Shown here: positions 32,486-41,431 of the stretch, in pieces | How the letters are laid out: the number at the start of each line of letters is the position of its first letter | Numbering within the stretch: position 1 is the stretch's first letter | Source of the DNA: Myxococcales bacterium | GTDB lineage: Bacteria; Myxococcota_A; Polyangia; Polyangiales; Polyangiaceae | DNA: 64,000 nucleotides | Assembly (NCBI GenBank): GCA_016706225.1 | Contig: JADJKB010000022.1 | Location: 682,001-746,000, forward strand | Direction of reading: 5' to 3' | Made by a program: the position numbers and the translations under genes | Notes under the pieces: model-generated | What the model saw: the letters and a program-made list of their open reading frames with translations, nothing else | Database searches by the model: none | Told to the model about the DNA's origin: nothing

Positions 32486-33595
32486 CTACTCGAACACCGT
32501 TCCTGCGTAGCGCGCCGTCAGGTCGCCGCTGGTGTCGTCGAGGAACTTCACGTAGTCCGCCTGCGCGGTCGTCAGCGCCAGCCCACCAAGCTGATCCGCG
32601 AACGTCGCCGCGAAATCTTCGCCGTCGCTGACCCGCTTCATCAGGACCAGCAAACGCGCCTCGATGTCCGGGAAACCCTTCCCGCCGCCCGACGACGCGG
32701 CTTTGACCCGCAAGAACTCGATGAAAAAGCCGCTCAATGCCTGATCGTGACCCGTCTCGGAGAGGTCTAGCGTTTTGTCCTCGAGCCCATAGCGATCGAA
32801 GGTGAGCGTGGCATCAGCGCCGGTTGCCACGTCGATCCAGTCTTTCGCGAAGCTCGTCGGCTGATCGTGCAGCTTCTTGCCCCAGTACGAGCCGTGCATC
32901 ACCGCCGTGCCCTCGATCATCCACCAAGGGATCCAGCCATCGTACGGCGCGTGCCTGCCTCCAATGATGTGCGACAGCTCGTGGGCGAGGGTGTCGTCCA
33001 GCTCGACGACGTTCGAGAACGCGTCGTCCGGCAAGATGACCGCATCGCTGGCGCTCTTCGTCTGGGCGAAGGAGACCCCGTAAGCACCCGGGGCGCCCGT
33101 CGCCACGGCGAAGGTCTGAGGATCGACCAGCACGACGCGCACGCGGGGAGCCATCTCGGGTGCAGCTTCCGACACGGCGAAGCTGCCCAGGTCGAACAGC
33201 AGTGCGCCACACGCGCTCTTCCCGAACGCGAGCACGTCCGCGTCCGGCAGGGTCGAAGCGGCCGGCGTCCAGACCTCCAACCGCCGTGATGTCGCGTGCA
33301 ACGCCAGTGTCGGTTCGGCAGCCACGACGTCTTTGGGCAACGGGCGCTCGTCCGCGACCGGCTCGGCACTGCCACAAGCGAAGTCGAGACCCGCAAAGCC
33401 GCCGACCGCGCTGCCCGCCACGCCTGCAGCGCCCGCAACACCCGCCGCACCCGCCGCACCCCCCGTTCCCCCACCGACTCCGCCGCTCGACGCGCCGCCG
33501 CCGCCGGAGTCGTCACCCGACGAACAGCCCGTGCTCATCGCCAGGACCGCGCAGCCCAAATACCGCCAGCTTGCCAAGCGGCTCCAAGATAGCAT
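32486..33595 (-). CDS. Putative metallopeptidase-like lipoprotein (HELSH motif)
   Basis: 369 residues. The signal peptide has the lipobox AMSTGC and a Gly/Ala/Val linker to about 68. The domain carries TLAHELSHIIGGRHAPYDGW followed by WWMIEGTAVMHGSYWGKK: an HExxH zinc motif with a downstream Glu in a gluzincin-like spacing (E in IEGTA). This suggests a secreted zinc peptidase or a relative. The last third is helical. I do not recognise a named family. The 5' end lies 69 bases from the next, divergent gene. Confidence 0.72.
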   Translation of the reverse strand: MLSWSRLASWRYLGCAVLAMSTGCSSGDDSGGGGASSGGVGGGTGGAAGAAGVAGAAGVAGSAVGGFAGLDFACGSAEPVADERPLPKDVVAAEPTLALHATSRRLEVWTPAASTLPDADVLAFGKSACGALLFDLGSFAVSEAAPEMAPRVRVVLVDPQTFAVATGAPGAYGVSFAQTKSASDAVILPDDAFSNVVELDDTLAHELSHIIGGRHAPYDGWIPWWMIEGTAVMHGSYWGKKLHDQPTSFAKDWIDVATGADATLTFDRYGLEDKTLDLSETGHDQALSGFFIEFLRVKAASSGGGKGFPDIEARLLVLMKRVSDGEDFAATFADQLGGLALTTAQADYVKFLDDTSGDLTARYAGTVFE

Positions 33596-33664
33596 CGGGG
33601 TAGTCGAGCGTGGGGCTTGCCGCCGACCCGCCGCCGTCGATGATCAAGCCGAAGCTCGGAACCC

Positions 33665-34309
33665 ATGAAGATCGACTTCGCAGTCTTCGCTCAGCTCACG
33701 TTGACGCTGGCCGCCGCCGCCTGTGATCGCCCGCCGGCCTCCTCGCCAATCTACACGGCGGAGCCGCCCCCGGAGCCGAGCGTTCAGCCTCCGGCGACCC
33801 TGGTCGCCGTGGGGAACGGCCCAAGCGAGCCTGCTCCACCGGAGGTGGCCAACGGCGAGGGGCGCGCCGATCTCACTCAGTGCGCGAACCTGAGCCCGAG
33901 CTGCGAGGGATTGATCGAAGAGTGTCGCGGCCTGGCTGGTTTCGGCGATCCGGGCGCCGAAGGTTTCTCACCGGGATATCGACCGCGCATCGCAGAGGAA
34001 ATCGCGACCTGCTGGGTCGCGAACTTGTCGCCGCCCAAGTGCCGGGCGCCGGCCATGGGGAAGTGTGTGCGGGATGCGGTGCTCCGCGCTCCGATCGACG
34101 CCGCGACCACGGCGCTCTGTGACTCGACTCTCGCCGAGTGCCGGCAGGCCGGAATCAAGCCTACCTACTCGCGAGACCAGTGCCAGCACGTGCTCTCGGC
34201 CGTGACAGGACGTGCGCGCGAAGACGCAGCGCGGGTGATCGGTCCTTCGGGTGAAGGCTGCAGTCTCGAGTACGCGCTGCCGTACTACCCGTTCGGTGGA
34301 ACTTGGTAG
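33665..34309 (+). CDS. Cys-rich lipoprotein of unknown function
   Basis: 214 residues. The signal peptide ends at the lipobox LAAAAC (Cys 20), followed by a Pro/Glu/Ser linker. The domain has evenly spaced Cys: DLTQCANLSPSCEGLIEECR, EIATCWVANLSPPKCRAPAM, GKCVRDAVL, ALCDSTLAECRQAG, RDQCQHVLSA, GEGCSLEY. This resembles a helical disulfide-stabilised domain. It converges with the beta-barrel gene, 10 bases apart. No family recognised. Confidence 0.73.
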   Translation: MKIDFAVFAQLTLTLAAAACDRPPASSPIYTAEPPPEPSVQPPATLVAVGNGPSEPAPPEVANGEGRADLTQCANLSPSCEGLIEECRGLAGFGDPGAEGFSPGYRPRIAEEIATCWVANLSPPKCRAPAMGKCVRDAVLRAPIDAATTALCDSTLAECRQAGIKPTYSRDQCQHVLSAVTGRAREDAARVIGPSGEGCSLEYALPYYPFGGTW

Positions 34310-34319
34310 GCAGACGAAG

Positions 34320-35153
34320 TCACTTCACGACGCCGCGGATCCCGACAAACAGCCAGTTGTGCGTGGCCTTTTCATCGACGTCCACGGTCTCGTCGATGCT
34401 GCCGAACTTGATCTTCGCGCGGGAGAACTGCCCGAACGTGAAGGCGGCAAATGGGCCAATGCTGGAGCCGCCGGAATCGCCCCCAAAATCGATGCCGCCC
34501 TGGAGCATCAGCAACTCGAAACCATGCAGGCGGAACGTCGCGTCGTTCACGTTCAACGAGAACCACTCGTAACCCGCCCCCACGCCCAGCCACGGCTCCG
34601 TCGGTCGTCCCGGCGCGAACGAGAGCTGGGCTTGCACACCCAGTCGAATGTCATTGAGCGTGCAACTTGCGCGGGCAGAGTCACAGGCATCGGCCAGATC
34701 GCCCGACGGAAGGACGAAGCCGTACGAGAAGTAGGCGCCGAGCATGAAGGACGGCGTGAACTGCCAGCCGGCATCGACCCAGAGCGGGATCTGACCCGCT
34801 ATGTTGTCGGACATCGCGCCTGAACCGAACGACGTCGTCGTGGTTCCGCCGCTCGAGCTGTTGCTGCTCGAGGCGGCACCGGTAGCCTTGCCGAGAGCAA
34901 AGCCGTAGCCAAGCCTCAGGCCAAAGTGAAAGCCGCTCTCACTGGCTGCGCTCCCGCCTTCGCTCCAGTCGCCGTCACCCGCGTCGTCTTCGGTCGCCGG
35001 TTCCTCCGCTGCCCGATCTTGCTGGCCGTCTTCCGACTCCGATTCGTCGTCGATGATCTCCCCCCCGGCCTGCGCCGCAGCGGAGAGCGACCAGAGTCCG
35101 ACACCGGACCAAAGCAGCAGACACACACCAACTCGCACGAGAGCTCGCGCCAT
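34320..35153 (-). CDS. Outer-membrane beta-barrel protein
   Basis: 277 residues from ATG 35153 (signal peptide VGVCLLLWSGVGLWSLSAAAQA). An acidic segment (DDESESEDGQQDRAAEEPAT) covers about 30-60. The rest consists of paired amphipathic strands: GFHFGLRLGYGFALGK, LWVDAGWQFTPSFMLGAYFS, VQAQLSFAPGRPTEPWLGVG, IGPFAAFTFGQFSRAKI, ending HNWLFVGIRGVVK. Size suits an 8- to 10-strand barrel. Frame extends further upstream but without signal peptide. Function unknown. Confidence 0.82.
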   Translation of the reverse strand: MARALVRVGVCLLLWSGVGLWSLSAAAQAGGEIIDDESESEDGQQDRAAEEPATEDDAGDGDWSEGGSAASESGFHFGLRLGYGFALGKATGAASSSNSSSGGTTTTSFGSGAMSDNIAGQIPLWVDAGWQFTPSFMLGAYFSYGFVLPSGDLADACDSARASCTLNDIRLGVQAQLSFAPGRPTEPWLGVGAGYEWFSLNVNDATFRLHGFELLMLQGGIDFGGDSGGSSIGPFAAFTFGQFSRAKIKFGSIDETVDVDEKATHNWLFVGIRGVVK

Positions 35154-35324
35154 CGTCGTGATCGTCCCACGTGCGTCTCGTTCCTGTCTAGAATACCGCA
35201 ATGGGTCCGCGCAAGGCCGACCAGCCCGGGTTTTGCGCGCGGATTGTCCCCGGACTGGCCCCCCTCCCCCCGCGCCAGTCCCTGCCTTGCCGCGGCGCCG
35301 ACGACAGTGATTTAGTCTGAATCC

Positions 35325-38300
35325 GTGTCTGGCCCGCTGCACAAGAGCAACCTCGCAGCGCTGCCGACACGCTTCATCGGTCGGGAGCACGACTTCGCGG
35401 ACCTTCACGATCACCTGCGCCGCGCCCGGCTGATCAGCCTCCTCGGCCCACCGGGGGCAGGCAAGACGCGGTTGGCGACCGAGTACGCACTCCGTCACGG
35501 CAACGCCTTCACGGCCGAGGGTGCGGGAGGCGTATGGTTCTGTGATCTGGCCGAGGCGCGCTGCCTCGACGACCTCTTTCACGCCATCGCCGAGGCCGTG
35601 GACCTGCCTCTCGGTAGCGAACACACCGAAGAGAGTGCCCAAGCGCGCCTCACTGCTGCGCTGGCCGGCCGCGGTCCGACGCTGCTCATCCTGGACAACT
35701 TCGAGCAGCTCATTCCCGTCGCGGTAAGACCGCTCGAACGCTTGCTCCGACACGCACCCGAGTTGTGTGTGCTGGTCACCTCGCGCACCAAGCTCGACAT
35801 CGCCGGTGAGGTCGTTCACGAGATTGACGGGCTCGAGCTCCCGGATCCCGTGCGCGGCATCGACAGCGACGCCGTGCGCCTGTTCGTGGATCGCGCGCGC
35901 GCCGCTCGTTCCGACTTCGTCCTCGTCGACGACGAACGCGCGATCGTCGCCGAGGTCGTGACACTGCTCGACGGTCTGCCGCTCGCCATCGAGCTGGCTG
36001 GGGCGCGCATGGGAGTCCTTGGCCCAAGACAGCTGCTGGAGCGGCTGCAGAAGAGCCTCGACTTTCTACGGGGCGGCAGCGGTCGCGCTCGAACACTGCG
36101 CGCCGCTCTCGATTGGTCCTGGGACCTGTTGTCTCCGCACGAACAGGACACACTCGCTCAGCTCTCGGCATTTCGCGGCGGCTTTTCCCTGGAGGCCGCC
36201 GAGGCGGTCGTCGATCTCAGCTCGCACCGACAACCACCCGATTTGCTCGACGTGCTGGAATCGCTGCGCAAGAGCTCGTTGCTCAAGAGCTCCTCGGTGG
36301 CCGATTTGCCGGGCGAAGTCCGCTTCGGGCTGCTCGACATCGTGCGCCGGTACGCAGAAGAACAGCTGCTCTCCGCGGGCAAAGCCGATGCGACCCTGGC
36401 GCGCCACGCGCGTTTTTTCGTCGACGCCGCCACGAGCTGGGCAAGTCGCGTCGAGCGCTCCGACGGGCCGGAAAACCTGCGGCGCCTGGCAATCGCGCTT
36501 CCCAATCTGATGGCAGTGCACCGGCGTTCGCTGGCAGACGAGACGCCGAGCGACGCTCGGCTCACCGATGCGCTCCTGGTCACGTTGGCGCTCGAGCACG
36601 TGTTCTACATGCGCGGTCCGACCGCGCCGTGTCTGGCGATGGTGGACCGGGTGTTCGAGCACGTGCTCGATGGGGTCGACCCACGCTGGGTCGCTCTCGG
36701 GCTGAAGGCCCGCGGTCGCGCCCTGCGTGATCTCGGGCAAGTCACCGAGAGCCAGGAGGCGCTCGAGCGTGCGCTTCAGCTCACAATCGACACCCGAGAT
36801 CGGTCGACCGAGGCGCGCGTGCGCGGTCACCTGGCCTTCTGTCACATGCTGTCGTCCGCCGACGAACGAGCGCTGGCCTGCTTCAGCCAGGCCCTCGACG
36901 CGGCGCGGGATGCCGGGGACCGGCGGAGCGAGGGCATGCTCCAGGCTGGCATTGGTTCGCTCTACGTGCGCCTCGGGCGCCTGGATGAAGCGGCGCACGC
37001 GTTCGACGAAGCGCTCGTCATCGACGGCGAGGTCGGCAACCGATATGCCGCGGCCGCGGCACTCGCAGCGCGTGGCGAGCTCAATCGGGCACGCGGCAGG
37101 GCGGAGGCGGCCCGAGCGGATCTGGAGGCCGCGATCGACGGTTATCGCGAGTTCGGCGAGCGCCGCCACGAAGGCATGGCCTTGACCGAGCTGGGCGTCT
37201 TGCACCAAGAACAGGGCCGATTCGCCGAAGCCGAGGCGTGTCTCGCACGGGCACAGCAGCAACATCGGGAGATGGGTAGCCGGCATTTCCACGTGACCGC
37301 CATGGCCACACTCGCGGATCTCGAACGCGAACGAGGTCAGCTGGGGAACGCAAAACGGCTGTACGGACGCGCGCTCAGAGTCGCGAGCGAGCTCGGCGAC
37401 CGGGTCGCTCGAGCCAGAATCGTCGTTTGCCTGGCCGGCACGGAAGCGGCGCTCGGTCACCCGGACGCGGCCCGTGAGCTGCTGGACGATGCCGAAGCGG
37501 TCGCCCGAGAGCTCGGTGACGCGAGCTTGTTGCGAGTCGTGGAGCTGGAGCGCATCCAGCTCGCACTGGTCGAAGCTGCAGGCGTCACCGATCACGAACG
37601 TGCAGCCGAACTCGAGTCAGAGCTGCGCGCGCGCTTTCGAGCCACCCAGCTCGGCGCCCCCCTGACAACGCGTCCGGCAACCGAGCGGCTCGCCCAGCGT
37701 TTGCTCGCACGGGCGTTCGACGGCGGTGCACCTCCGCCGAGCCGTGAGCTCACCCCCACCGCAACACAGAACGCAGACGACCTTGGACGCTACGAGCTCT
37801 TGACCGAGATCGCGTCAGGCGGAATGGCGACGGTCTTGGTCGGGCGGCAGCGCGGTGCGGGCGGATTCGATCGTTTGGTGGCCATCAAACGCATGCACCG
37901 ACACTTGACGGCGCTGCCCGAGCTCACCGCGGCGTTCATGGACGAGGCGCGCATCGCCTCGCTCGTGCGCCACCCGAACGTGGTGAGTGTGCACGACGTG
38001 TACGAGTTTCGCGGCGAGCGTCTGTTGATCATGGACTACGTCGACGGCGCGTCGCTCTCGGAGGTGATGCTGGCCGCATCGAAGGCAAAACAACCCATTT
38101 CTCCCGGGGTGGGCATGTACGTGGTGGCCCAAGCACTCCGGGGGCTGCACGCTGCGCACTCCCAACGGGACGTCGACGGGGCACCCCTCGGGATCGTTCA
38201 CCGCGACGCCACGCCGCACAACATTCTCTTGGGCGCGGACGGCTCCGTGCGCCTGACCGATTTCGGCATCGCTCAGGTTCGCAAGAAAGGCGGCGGCCCC

Positions 38301-39122
38301 GAGCCCGGAGGCGCCAAGGGCAAGCTGCGTTACATGGCACCGGAGCAAGCGCGAGGCGAGGTCGCGGACCGCCGCGTCGATGTCTTTGCACTGGGTGTCG
38401 TGGCGTGGGAGCTGCTCACTGGCCGACGGCTATTCGATGGGGACAGCGACATCACCGTCGTCGCGCAAATCGGCCACGGTCACTACCCTGCACCCGCCGC
38501 GGTCGAGGCTAGCGTGCACGCCGAGCTCAGCTCGATCATCGAGCGAGCCCTGTCGTATGAACCCGAGCAGAGATTTCCGGACGCGCTGGTCTTCGCTGAA
38601 GCGCTGGAAGCGTGGGCAGAGCGCGCCGGCGAGCGCGCGCGAGAGCCCGAGGTCGCCGCGCTCGTGGAGGTCTCGTGTGGGCGGGCGCTGGCGCAGCGAC
38701 GCCGCACGGTGAGCGACGCACTCACCGGAGCTCGCAGCGACCGACGGAGTGTGCCGCCAACCTCGAACAGTCCGGCGTCGCTCGCACCACGCATGGGGGT
38801 CATCTCGATCGGCGAGGGCGGGCGCTGGTTCGAGATCCCAGGCGCGGAGCGCGTCAGCCTTCAGCGCCGCAGGGCGTTGCGCTTGATCCTCGAGGCGTTG
38901 GTCCGCCAGCGCGTCGACTCCCCCGCTGTCGCGCTGGCCCAGGATCAGCTGCTCGAAGCCGGCTGGCCTGGCGAAAAAGTGCGGCACGAAGCCGGCTCGT
39001 TGCGCGTCTACAACGCCCTCTCGACACTGCGAAAGCTCGGGCTGAGGAGTGTGATCGTCAGCCGAGACGACGGTTATCTGCTGGATCCAAGGGCGGAATT
39101 CGTCGTCGACCGCGCGACGTGA
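35325..39122 (+). CDS. Giant regulator: ATPase, TPR, Ser/Thr kinase and winged-helix fusion
   Basis: 1265 residues from GTG 35325. (1) An NB-ARC/STAND-type ATPase at about 15-380 with Walker A LLGPPGAGKTRLA (Lys47), Walker B LLILDNFEQL and sensor-like LVTSRTKLD. (2) TPR hairpins at about 450-770 (e.g. LGRLDEAAHAFDEALVIDGE, QGRFAEAEACLARAQQQHRE). (3) A Hanks kinase at about 820-1100 with IASGGMATVL, VAIKRM, VHRDATPHNILL and LTDFGIAQV, so catalytically complete. (4) A C-terminal winged helix at about 1160-1265 (RRRALRLILEALVRQRVDSP, LRVYNALSTLRKLGLRSVIV). No TM. It probably couples ligand sensing by the ATPase/TPR part to phosphorylation and DNA binding. Confidence 0.88.
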   Translation: MSGPLHKSNLAALPTRFIGREHDFADLHDHLRRARLISLLGPPGAGKTRLATEYALRHGNAFTAEGAGGVWFCDLAEARCLDDLFHAIAEAVDLPLGSEHTEESAQARLTAALAGRGPTLLILDNFEQLIPVAVRPLERLLRHAPELCVLVTSRTKLDIAGEVVHEIDGLELPDPVRGIDSDAVRLFVDRARAARSDFVLVDDERAIVAEVVTLLDGLPLAIELAGARMGVLGPRQLLERLQKSLDFLRGGSGRARTLRAALDWSWDLLSPHEQDTLAQLSAFRGGFSLEAAEAVVDLSSHRQPPDLLDVLESLRKSSLLKSSSVADLPGEVRFGLLDIVRRYAEEQLLSAGKADATLARHARFFVDAATSWASRVERSDGPENLRRLAIALPNLMAVHRRSLADETPSDARLTDALLVTLALEHVFYMRGPTAPCLAMVDRVFEHVLDGVDPRWVALGLKARGRALRDLGQVTESQEALERALQLTIDTRDRSTEARVRGHLAFCHMLSSADERALACFSQALDAARDAGDRRSEGMLQAGIGSLYVRLGRLDEAAHAFDEALVIDGEVGNRYAAAAALAARGELNRARGRAEAARADLEAAIDGYREFGERRHEGMALTELGVLHQEQGRFAEAEACLARAQQQHREMGSRHFHVTAMATLADLERERGQLGNAKRLYGRALRVASELGDRVARARIVVCLAGTEAALGHPDAARELLDDAEAVARELGDASLLRVVELERIQLALVEAAGVTDHERAAELESELRARFRATQLGAPLTTRPATERLAQRLLARAFDGGAPPPSRELTPTATQNADDLGRYELLTEIASGGMATVLVGRQRGAGGFDRLVAIKRMHRHLTALPELTAAFMDEARIASLVRHPNVVSVHDVYEFRGERLLIMDYVDGASLSEVMLAASKAKQPISPGVGMYVVAQALRGLHAAHSQRDVDGAPLGIVHRDATPHNILLGADGSVRLTDFGIAQVRKKGGGPEPGGAKGKLRYMAPEQARGEVADRRVDVFALGVVAWELLTGRRLFDGDSDITVVAQIGHGHYPAPAAVEASVHAELSSIIERALSYEPEQRFPDALVFAEALEAWAERAGERAREPEVAALVEVSCGRALAQRRRTVSDALTGARSDRRSVPPTSNSPASLAPRMGVISIGEGGRWFEIPGAERVSLQRRRALRLILEALVRQRVDSPAVALAQDQLLEAGWPGEKVRHEAGSLRVYNALSTLRKLGLRSVIVSRDDGYLLDPRAEFVVDRAT

Positions 39123-39203
39123 GCCGGGCCCGGCCATTTTTCATTTTCTTTCACGGGTCACCACCAGCGCCGGGGCGTAACCCCAAGCGGAAGGAGAGTC
39201 CTC

Positions 39204-41126
39204 GTGCACCAACGTGCTCTGTTTTCCGGTATCGCCCTCGGCCTGTTCGCTCTTGGTTGTTCGGGCGCGCCCGCTGATGGCGAGCCAAAAAAGGACGGCG
39301 AGCCGAGTCCCGAACCCAGCGTCTGCGACGTGCACGCGCTCACGGGCTCCGCTCACTTCAGCGATCGCTCCGCCGATTGGGGCCTGAGCGCACCGGAAGC
39401 GGAGGCCTGGACCCTGACCAGCGTCGACCTGAACGGGGACGGATTCCTCGACCTGATTGGTCACGTGCCCGCTGGCAACGTTCGCGGCACGACGGGGGGG
39501 AAGAAATACTACACGGTCTTGCTCAACGAAGCGAAGGCGGGCGGGGGCCGGCGCTTCGTCGACCGCACGCTCGAGAGCAACTATGGAGTGACTCGCGACG
39601 GTGCGGCCGGCGAGCTGCGCGTCGCGACCGGCGCCGTGTTTGGGGACGTCGACAACGACGGCGACGTCGACGTGCTCAGCCTGACCGGCTCCGGCACTCC
39701 AGCGGACCCTCCCACCGCCGCCGATCTGGATCGAACCGAGCTCTTGCTCAATGACGGCACAGGCCAGCTGTCACTGGCGAAGGACGCGGGAGTTCGCGGC
39801 GACGACGCGATGCCAGTCTGGAGCGCCACCCTGACCGACTTCGACCTGGATGGCCGCCTGGACGCCTTCTTCGCGAACTGGCTGACGGCGAGCGGGTACA
39901 CGAGTGAGCAGCAGCTGTTCAAGGGCGACGGCCTGGGCAACTTCGTGGACATCAGCGCAGAAGCTGGGCTCACCGACCCGTACCTGAAACGCGCCGGCTG
40001 CGGCGTGACGGCGTGTGACGTCGATGACGACGGCATGCCGGAGATTCTGCTGAGTGCGTACGGGCGCATGCCCAACTTGATGCTGCGGAACGACGGCACC
40101 AACGTCTTCACCGACACCGCGGTCGACGCTGGCTTCGCCTACGACGACAACCGAAATTACCAGGACGACCAGGCCTTCCTTTGTTACTGCGCCGAGAACT
40201 CTGGCGCGGAAGGCTGTGCCAACGCCGCAGCGCCAATGGTTCAGTGTTCCGGCGTGCCCAAGTGGTCGCCGGGCGCGAGCGACCAGCCGGAAGCGCTGGG
40301 CGGCAACACCTTCACCAGTGTCTGCTCGGACATCACCGGCGACGGCAAGCTCGACATCTACAACGCCGAGATCCAGCACTGGTGGGCCGGACAGGCCGCC
40401 GATCCGTCGGCACTGCTCGTCAACACCGGCGAGGCGAAGTTCACACGCCCAGGTCGCGCCGACACCGGCATGCAATGGGAGCACGTCGGGGTCTCGTGGG
40501 ACGAGGGTGGCATCGACGCGGCGGCGGGTGACCTCGACAACGATGGGCGCGAAGACGTGCTCGTCGGGCGCAGCGACTACAACGATCAGTACGCGCTGCT
40601 CTTCCGTCAGCTCTCCGACGGTCGCTTCGACGAGCTTGCCAAGAGCGCGGGCATCGACCACCCCTGCGCGGCGTCCCCCATCATCGCCGACTTCGACCGA
40701 GACGGTGATCTCGACGTGGTGCTGGCTTCGAGCCGCATGCGCGAGTGGTGCGCGAAGGCGTGGCCACGCAACGAGATCCGTTTTTACGAGAACGACGCGA
40801 GCACGGTCGGGCGCTGGCTCGCTGTGCGCCTCGTCGCCGACGGGGTCAGCGCGAACCGCATGGCCATCGGCGCGCGGGTCGTGGTGCAGGCGGGCGGCGA
40901 GAAGCTCACCAAGGTCGTGCAAGGCGCTTATGGCCACGGCGCTTCACAGCAAGACAACGTGCTGTTCTTCGGGCTCGGCGGCTGCAACAGCGTCGACTCC
41001 ATCGAGGTGCGCTGGCCGAATCAGGCGCGAACCATCGAGAGCTGGCAGAATGTCGAGGCCAACCGCGTGATCGAGCTCACGCTGGGCGACCCGGTGGTGC
41101 ACGACGCGCTGCCGAGCGCGGGTTGA
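39204..41126 (+). CDS. FG-GAP/ASPIC-UnbV (CRTAC1-type) lipoprotein
   Basis: 640 residues from GTG 39204, with GGAAGGAGAG upstream. The lipobox is LFALGC. Repeated FG-GAP/VCBS blades with Asp-rich calcium loops follow (DLNGDGFLDLIGH, FGDVDNDGDVDVL, DFDLDGRLDAFF, CDVDDDGMPEILL, DITGDGKLDIYN, DLDNDGREDVLVG, DFDRDGDLDVVLA), forming a beta-propeller. The C-terminal UnbV part has RWLAVRLVADGVSANRMAIG and SIEVRWPNQARTIESW. Relatives are surface or extracellular proteins of unknown ligand. The protein is probably exposed and calcium-stabilised. Confidence 0.92.
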   Translation: MHQRALFSGIALGLFALGCSGAPADGEPKKDGEPSPEPSVCDVHALTGSAHFSDRSADWGLSAPEAEAWTLTSVDLNGDGFLDLIGHVPAGNVRGTTGGKKYYTVLLNEAKAGGGRRFVDRTLESNYGVTRDGAAGELRVATGAVFGDVDNDGDVDVLSLTGSGTPADPPTAADLDRTELLLNDGTGQLSLAKDAGVRGDDAMPVWSATLTDFDLDGRLDAFFANWLTASGYTSEQQLFKGDGLGNFVDISAEAGLTDPYLKRAGCGVTACDVDDDGMPEILLSAYGRMPNLMLRNDGTNVFTDTAVDAGFAYDDNRNYQDDQAFLCYCAENSGAEGCANAAAPMVQCSGVPKWSPGASDQPEALGGNTFTSVCSDITGDGKLDIYNAEIQHWWAGQAADPSALLVNTGEAKFTRPGRADTGMQWEHVGVSWDEGGIDAAAGDLDNDGREDVLVGRSDYNDQYALLFRQLSDGRFDELAKSAGIDHPCAASPIIADFDRDGDLDVVLASSRMREWCAKAWPRNEIRFYENDASTVGRWLAVRLVADGVSANRMAIGARVVVQAGGEKLTKVVQGAYGHGASQQDNVLFFGLGGCNSVDSIEVRWPNQARTIESWQNVEANRVIELTLGDPVVHDALPSAG

Positions 41127-41155
41127 CCGTACCGCCAGCGACGACGGCCAGCGGC

Positions 41156-41325
41156 TCAGCAGCTGGGCGCTGAACAATTGCCGGTGCAAGTCGCCTTCGC
41201 GCCGTTCTGACAGTCGATGGTGCAAACAGTCGCCGCGCCGGTGCAGTCGATTGCGCAGGTGGACGCTCCGTCACACACGAGGTCACAGCCGCCCCCGCTG
41301 CTGCCGGGTGCGTCCCCTTCGAGTC
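41156..41325 (-). pseudogene. Cys-rich secreted-protein C-terminal fragment
   Basis: On the minus strand the frame between a TGA just above 41325 and the stop at 41156-41158 encodes LEGDAPGSSGGGCDLVCDGA, then STCAIDCTGAATVCTIDCQN and GAKATCTGNCSAPSC. The even C-x3-C spacing with Gly/Ser linker is typical of exported proteins, but no start, signal or linker upstream remains. Either a truncated relic or the end of a gene disrupted by a nearby frameshift. Confidence 0.5.
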
Positions 41326-41431
41326 ATGATGCGCTCCTCTCTCTCGCTCGCATTCGTGCCCACGACGCTGCCGCTGCCGAGACCACGAGCACCTGCCGGC
41401 ACACCCTTTGTGGGGGTGTGCCCGGACCGTC

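Noticed and set aside
35154..35819. Upstream extension of the beta-barrel gene
   Set aside because: It would run under the start of the giant regulator gene and place the signal peptide internally.
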